Shown here one piece after another: positions 51,876 through 57,983 of a DNA stretch of 57,983 bases; within the stretch, counting starts at the first letter, position 1, and each line of letters opens with the position of its first letter. The notes under the pieces were generated by a model. That model ran no database searches. It worked only from the letters and a program-made list of their open reading frames with translations, and had not been told where the DNA came from. The stretch covers positions 1-57,983 of the forward strand of contig JALLBK010000172.1 of NCBI GenBank assembly GCA_036940085.1. Reading direction: 5' to 3'. Position numbers and translations under genes: made by a program. Origin of the DNA: Discostella pseudostelligera (lineage: Eukaryota; Bacillariophyta; Thalassiosirophyceae; Thalassiosirales; Thalassiosiraceae).

Positions 51876-54800
51876 TTACTTTAACATACTCTTGCTGGCT
51901 CTAGACATCATGTACAGGCAACCAGCTCCCAAGAATAGTCCAACCGCAGTTGCAGAACGCCAGAAGTTGTTGTTGTCAGCATTCACGTCGATCAAAGACT
52001 TTAAATCCTCCTCGTGGCAATGTTGTGGGTGGTCGTTGCAAGCTTGGTCATTGCAAGCTTCTTCGATAATGGTACTAGGGATGCTCTTCAAAGCGCTTTT
52101 GCCAAGATCTGCACAATTCACCTTTGAGTTATTGCACTTAACCTGATCGCGTTCGATGAAAGAATCCATATTCGTCCTGTTTGGCTTTGTCCCTTCCGAT
52201 TTCTCTCTCTTCAGCACGGGAGCAACCACAGAGTCCTCGTCATCCTTGTCATTTATCTTCCCTTCCTTGATCGCTTCTGCAAAATATTCCTCTACCTGAG
52301 CACACGTGAGCCCTTCGATACTAATCTTCTGCAGCTTCTCCGTCTCGAATCTACTAGGGTCTTGTTCACGGTTGAGCTCAGCCATGTGAAGAGGCGTTGC
52401 AGTTGCGCCTGAAAATGGGATTGAAGCCAAGTCAGAATTCATGTAATAATTGTTTCCATGACAAATTCACCACCGGTGCGACCTACCTGGGCTGAACAGT
52501 ATTTCGACACGGAATCGTTTTGCGCTATCAGCCGGCTTTTGATTGTCCTCAAACAGCCGAATTACAACCTGAGTCAAATAACACAGTTCGCTGGCACTTG
52601 CTACAATTCCTTGTCCTTTCAAAGACAACGGACTCGGAGCAATGGATGGGAACCTGAGCACATTCAGCAGGGAATGCAGATGTGACTCTGACGTGAAGTA
52701 AAGTCGAGATCGCACTCTGCGACCCATGGAGTTGATAGGGAGATCCGCAGAGTAATCCATGTTGATGAGATAGCGCATATCAACTTGATTGTCTGTTCGG
52801 GCAATCGTAAGGTCGTAGCTGCCGTGATGACGAATAACCATTGTGATTAGGAAAGTTCATGCCGTGGTAACAAAAGAAAAAAACACGAGGTACTCACTTA
52901 ATCTTTTCAAGCAATGTGTGGCACATTTTGGCACCAATGTCCCGCTTTTCTTCAATAGTAATTCCATACTCTTGCGGAACAACACAATCAGCCATCGCTT
53001 TGGCCAAATCGTACAACTTTTGCAGAGTTTCCGTTAAGCCCAAATGAGGATTGTGTAGCATGTCGAAACGAACATTGTCATGGACATCGGGGACCCGAGA
53101 TAGGTCAAACATATCCTTCTCTTCATTGTAGAGCTTGTTTTGAAGTAGCTTCCACCGCTCAGTCAGCTCCAAAAGGGTCTCTCCTTTGTAAAGCTTAATA
53201 CCGCTCAAAGCCTCATCATATCCTTCCTTGCCTTTGAGCCCTTCACCTCCCTCGATTACCTCCTCATCACCGGAAAGTAATTCTCCAAGCATGTCATCAA
53301 GCTGTTCTACAAGCTGTCCAATAGTGGAATGAATGGCAATCAACGTCTTCCTTGGATTCTGTGAATCGCAAATAGAGATGAGTATGCGATTATCGATATA
53401 ACAACAGAATCCATAGCAACACTTACCCCAATCTTCTTCAACGCCTTGTGGAGAGAGGTTAGCCTATCTGGCCCAACTAAGATCTCGCGCTCTTCTTTGG
53501 TCAACTTATCATAGTCTACATCTCGTTGCATCCTGATGTTAATCATTTCCTTGCATTTATCCAAGTCCTTTTCCACCTCCTTGTTCCCCGATGGATCAAG
53601 CTGAAAGAAAAAGAAGGATGAGGAAAGGGCCATGTGTGTAGTCAAAGTGAATGTGAGTGAATGCTACTTACCATGTGGCGACTGTCTTTTTCCTTGTGGA
53701 CCAAGGACACAAGAATAGGCGGAATATCCCCCTCCAGTTCCAGCATGCCCTTAGCAAAGGCTGCCGCTGTCTTCATCACTCGGCCTTCATCGGACGTCTT
53801 AATCTTCAAATCATGGCGAAACGTAGAGTGCAGTCTCAGGATGCCTCCATCCCTATTCGATGGATACAGCTCATTACGCAGTCGATTACCCAATTGAACT
53901 GCCTGCTTCTCGCCGAGCTTGGTCAAATCACCTCCCCACTTCACAATTAACTGCATCTCAGAGCATTTGGTAATATTGTTGCCGTCAGGAGTTTCTTCCT
54001 GTATCCATTTACGGGGCTTCATTTGCAGCTTACGATTCAATCCACTAAACTTCCAACGCTGCAAAACATCCCGGATGTGTCTCGCCTTGTAAAGGGCATC
54101 ACGGTTTTTCTTATCTCCCTTCGCCTCCATGTCGCGAATAACATCCTTCACAGTCTCTAAAAACTCAACCATATCCTTCTTTGCCTTAACCTTGAGATCC
54201 TTCTTGACCTTTGGTTGATGATCGTGGAAGTAACGAAGGAAATGCTCGCCATTTATATCACCCTTCAGTTTTTGCTTCGGAGTACGATCTCCATGGCGAA
54301 TGATAGTGATAACGCAACGGAGCTCTTCCTGGTGGGTAGTAGGCACGACGGCAACTCCATTTTCTTTACCATTCAAAGAAAACTCGTCAACATCTGCCAG
54401 GGAGCTATTTCCTGATGGAGCAACAGACGACGATGATGCTGGTTCATTCGCCAACTGGTCTGGGAGGTTACGGATAGGGTTGGTGGTAAAATCCTCAGAT
54501 TCCTCATACGGATCACCCAATTCCGATACCTTGTCATCCTCCTCGGCCTTCACTCCATCGTCATTCTCCTCACCATCTCCCAGTAGCATCTTTTTGACAC
54601 GATCAGCGATGCTCGGACCTCGGTTGTGCTTCTTATGCTTCGACTTCTTAGCTTTCCATCCCGAGTAACTTTCAACAGGATCTTCCATCGTGGCCAAGAG
54701 CGGCGCAAGAGCAGAAAACGATACCCTTGACGCAGATTTGCATGCCGCGAGCATGTGCTCGGTTAGAATCTGTGCGCAGTCGTCGTAATATTTCCTGCAG

Positions 54801-57489
54801 AGAATAAAATATAGGGTTGCTTGTGAGTAAATGTATTGATGTTGGAGACTCAAGAAGTCATGTTGACAGTACAAGATTATCTCACCTACTATTCTTGACG
54901 AATGACCACCCATTGACATCAATGACATACGAGACGAGGGAATCACCCTCTTGAATCCGAAGGATGTCAAAGCCGCAGACTTGCTGCTTGAAAACCAAAA
55001 CAATCCTAATAGCACAGAGCGTGCAGTATTAATTGATGATGAGGGCATTGACGTCAAATGCAAGGAACAAATGGTGCAAAATTACATACCTCCTCGCAAT
55101 TTCCTTCTCTCTCAGTGTCAAAATAACTGGAAAACGAACCTCCTTCCCATCAGCATTCCGTTCCACCTTCCCATCCACAGCCGGACTTTTGCGAGCTTCC
55201 GCGTGCCCATAGTCAGGGCCAACTGCGTGTCAACACGAAACGGAATGAGAGAAGAACCGATTTTTCGATGACATGAGGGCTTTGTTTCATAGCCCCGTGC
55301 GCAGCATGCTCACCTGTGTACATCTTCACATCCACACCCTGCGTTTCCATAAACTCTTCATAGATATAACTCCCATCTCTCCTAATTTCATTAATTTCCG
55401 GATAGAACTCCGAGGAACGATCGCCTACCTTACGAAAGAGCTTCTTACATCCACCCCCAGCAGATGACGGGTAATAGATGGCAATATTATGATCATCGGC
55501 ATCGACGGGCTTTTCGACAAATGGTTTGTGGATGGTGACGCCATTGACTTCAATGTGATCATCATGCTCGTCGACGATGGGTTCCACATATTCGGGATTA
55601 GGTGAATTCTTCTTGTTGGCGCCATACAATGTTGATGAAAGAGCAGTAGAGACGGTGTTGTTGATAATGCTGGCAGTGTTGGTAGAAGTACCAATACTGC
55701 TAGGTGCATCGCATATTGTTACTCCTGATGGAGCAAATGCCGCCGAGGAGGCAGCCGCATTCAAAGCTGCATCGACGTCCCCCGGTCTCATACTTGGTCG
55801 TTGACTCGTCGATGGTATCGGTTTACCATCTCCAGTCCCCGTCGAGACATATCCATCCCGACTAACAAAGACATGGCGCGGAACATCAATTCCACATTCT
55901 TCGAGTAAATCATAGACCCGTCGTCGATCCATAAGAGTGCGTTGTGTGGCCAAACAATTGAGCAAATATGGTCGACGAAGTGACACATAATCTTCAGCCT
56001 TTTCGAGTGGATAGCCATTGGAATAGAATGCAATTAGTACATCGACAATTGGCCATGATTCCACGGGCATGTTTAATATCATTTCATCACCAAAGTAGAC
56101 AGGTTCGAAGAGAGTGGGGTCTAATCGGTGTAGGATTTCTTTCATGGGTTTGGAGCGGGCCTTCTTGTCCATGGCACAGATACCAAGACGTATGGGGGAG
56201 CAGGAGGGGGTGGTGCTGGAGGTACTCAATTGTCGTGCTAGGGTTGTTGATGATGCTGCCGCATTGTTGGTGTTGTTGGTAGCATTGATTGCTGTCCCTC
56301 CTCCTCCTGCCTTGTTGTTGTCAACAATGATGGACTTGAAGGGTGATGCCACCGACCACATCATTGTCGATCCCGGACGATGATTATATGGCGAGTTATT
56401 TCCATTACTATTGCTCTTATTGTGATGGAAATTGCTGCTGTTCCCAGTAGCATGCTTGCTGTGACTACTACTACCACTGGTCAATCGAACAAAGGATGCT
56501 GGCGTCGATGGTGTAGGTGAAGGCGGCGAGGTGATGGGTGTATTGAATGAGGATGAGTTGTTGGATGATGAATTGAGACGACTGTTGCTTCTACTTCCAC
56601 CGCCGCCGCCTCCCCGTGGGGAAGAGAGTGGTGTCGAGGGGGGAAGTGGAATGGAAGGACCCGCTGTTTCGAAGGATGGTCGTTTGGGGGTGGAAACATT
56701 ATTTTGTTGTTGTTGTTGTTGTTGGGATGATGAGGAGGAAGTTGCTGCGGAGATTGATGAAGCTGCTTCTGCTGTCGATGCCAATGCAATTGTATCAGCA
56801 CCCCCACCGCCACCACCATTGTTATTGTTATTATGGACCGAGAGTGCCATTTCGGAGAGGGTACGAATTTCCGACAAGGTTCGTTCTGACATTAATACTT
56901 GATAGTCTTCATCTTCGTCCTCTTTCTTCTGGTCGTCACCCCCCATGATGTTGTCGTTATCATCGAGCAAATTGGCATCATTATTTTGGCCAGCGGAAGC
57001 TAGTACTGCATCAACTACCTCATCTACATCATCCTCGGCAAACACAGATCCAAGCGACGAAACATCTTCGCAAATGTTGTTGTTGAAATTATTCATGGCT
57101 GCAGATGCAGCCGCAGCAACATTAGCAGTAGTCATCGTCATAGTGGCCATGGGGAGGTGGGGAGTAGCGGCCACCGTGGCAGGAACTGGAGGTGATGGCA
57201 ATACTATTTCTCCCGCCATTGCCAACGTTGGTTGCACTAATAATTGTAGCTCCTCATCTTTGTCGTTGGTGCCATCATTGTCGCTATTGATGCTATTGCT
57301 ATTGCGATGATGATTCGATGCGCGATCTGTCCCCGCGGAGGATACGGAGATGGTGTCTGCGGCTATGGTGTTGATGGTGGTGGCGGCGATGATAGCGTGG
57401 GCGTCGTCATCATTGCCATTGATATTGCTGGCGCTGTTGCTGTTGTCCAATGCTTCGACTTGCATGGTAGTAGTATTAGAATCGTCCAA
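51876..57489 (-). CDS. VIP1: PPIP5K/VIP1 diphosphoinositol pentakisphosphate kinase-phosphatase, 8 exons
   Basis: Exons (minus) 57489-55314, 55222-55090, 55005-54886, 54794-53672, 53600-53427, 53358-52898, 52818-52487 and 52408-51876; introns 68-91 bp; 1683 residues. The first 450 residues are low complexity (Asn/Ser/Ala). The ATP-grasp kinase follows: [91 protein letters not shown] and [13 protein letters not shown]. The histidine phosphatase part has [17 protein letters not shown], and [20 protein letters not shown] and GATATPLHM near its end. It makes and removes inositol pyrophosphates (InsP7/InsP8), usually in the cytosol. Residues about 1656-1676 form a membrane helix ([16 protein letters not shown]), so this form may be tail-anchored. 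Confidence 0.95.
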
Positions 57490-57983
57490 AACGACAGCGA
57501 CGATGACAATGATGGCTATGCAAGATGTTGATGATAATTGATAGGTATTCGGCTGCTGCTCTATGTCGTCGTCGGCGGCGACCTTCGGTTGACGATGAGA
57601 GCGCTGATACTACTACTCGCTATCTACTCTAGATACTTATCTACGGATTGGGAGGATTATGGAGGCGCGGCGGCGACCATCGTCGTCGGTCGTCGTCTTC
57701 TCGCAGAGAACGAAATGAGGCAATGTCGTCGCGCGCGAATCTCCCACCCTTTGAATCTCGCCCTCTTCACTCTGTTATCGTGCTCTTTTTCTCTTTTTCT
57801 CTTTTTCTCTACAAAAGGTGCCACGTGTAGTGTTTCGACGGACAGACTGATACTGTGGGCGGACAGACTGAGTCATCGTCATCGAGCTCTCGTGGTCATC
57901 GCATGCGGCCTTTGGCGGCAAATCCTCTCTAGTGGTCACCCTGAGACGCTATATATTAAGTCTAGTATATAGCATCTCATATA
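57490..57983. promoter_or_regulatory. upstream region of PPIP5K
   Basis: No convincing gene; the 144-residue plus ORF lacks domains. A CTTTTT/TTTTCTC repeat lies at about 57783-57810, a CCACGTG box near 57821 and a GGCGGCAAATCC near 57915. Confidence 0.35.

Noticed and set aside
57538..57972. 144-residue plus-strand ORF upstream of PPIP5K
   Set aside because: No domain, rich in low-complexity hydrophobic and basic residues, overlapping promoter boxes and a CTTTTT repeat; no splice signals suggesting a larger gene.
1..57983. tRNA or rRNA genes
   Set aside because: I looked for B-box-like GTTCGAATCC sequences with paired stems and for rRNA-like conserved stretches by eye and saw none; a covariance search would be the decisive test.

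Overview
The window looks like nuclear DNA of a diatom, most probably a centric one. The evidence is intron-containing genes with short GT-AG introns (mostly 70-130 bp, donors GTGAGT or GTAAGT), plastid proteins with signal-peptide presequences followed by an SAF-type motif (e.g. DASAF, TSAFLAPP, CSAF), secreted Ser/Thr/Pro-rich cysteine-repeat proteins, and clear eukaryotic families (BUD13, PPIP5K/VIP1, kinesin, R1R2R3-MYB, TSPO, NFS1). I see no transposon, rRNA, tRNA or CRISPR array. Genus-level placement cannot be made from the sequence alone.

Layout. 0.1-9.4 kb: BUD13 splicing factor (+), two tandem related membrane SGNH hydrolases (-), a one-intron Rossmann/SDR protein (+) and a secreted or plastid-type unknown (+). 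9.5-20.5 kb: cysteine desulfurase NFS1 (-, 3 exons), a low-complexity unknown (+), an EF-hand alternative oxidase carrying an in-frame stop (+, 3 exons), a UBA protein with a possible cysteine-protease domain (-), a plastid LON-domain-like protein (+) and a thylakoid-lumen pentapeptide-repeat protein (+, 3 exons). 20.5-22.2 kb: gene-poor, with a possible decayed minus-strand gene. 22.2-30.2 kb: a 28-residue-repeat coiled-coil protein (+), a divergent kinesin (-, 2 exons) and a plastid-targeted unknown (+, one long intron). 30.5-39.5 kb: a 5-exon unknown (+), a REXO4-like exonuclease fused to a YacP/NYN-like nuclease domain (-), and a tail-to-tail pair of cysteine-rich, probably GPI-anchored proteins (+/-). 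40.5-51.7 kb: MYB factor (+), GlcNAc-type glycosyltransferase (-), choice-of-anchor-L membrane protein (+), TSPO (-) and proline dehydrogenase with EF-hand (+). 51.9-57.5 kb: an 8-exon PPIP5K/VIP1 inositol pyrophosphate kinase-phosphatase (-) with a C-terminal membrane anchor.

Genes and themes. Mitochondrial metabolism is well represented: NFS1 (Fe-S assembly), AOX (quinol oxidation) and PRODH (proline oxidation feeding quinone). AOX and PRODH both carry an EF-hand, which suggests calcium input to quinone redox; this is inference. Most gene pairs are divergent, and several divergent promoters share repeated TCCCGCC boxes resembling E2F sites, often with CACGTG boxes. Exon joins were checked by reading frame and by family conservation. 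Four single-N positions are each flanked by identical 72-bp copies. These are assembly joins, and collapsing one copy plus the N restores the two affected genes.
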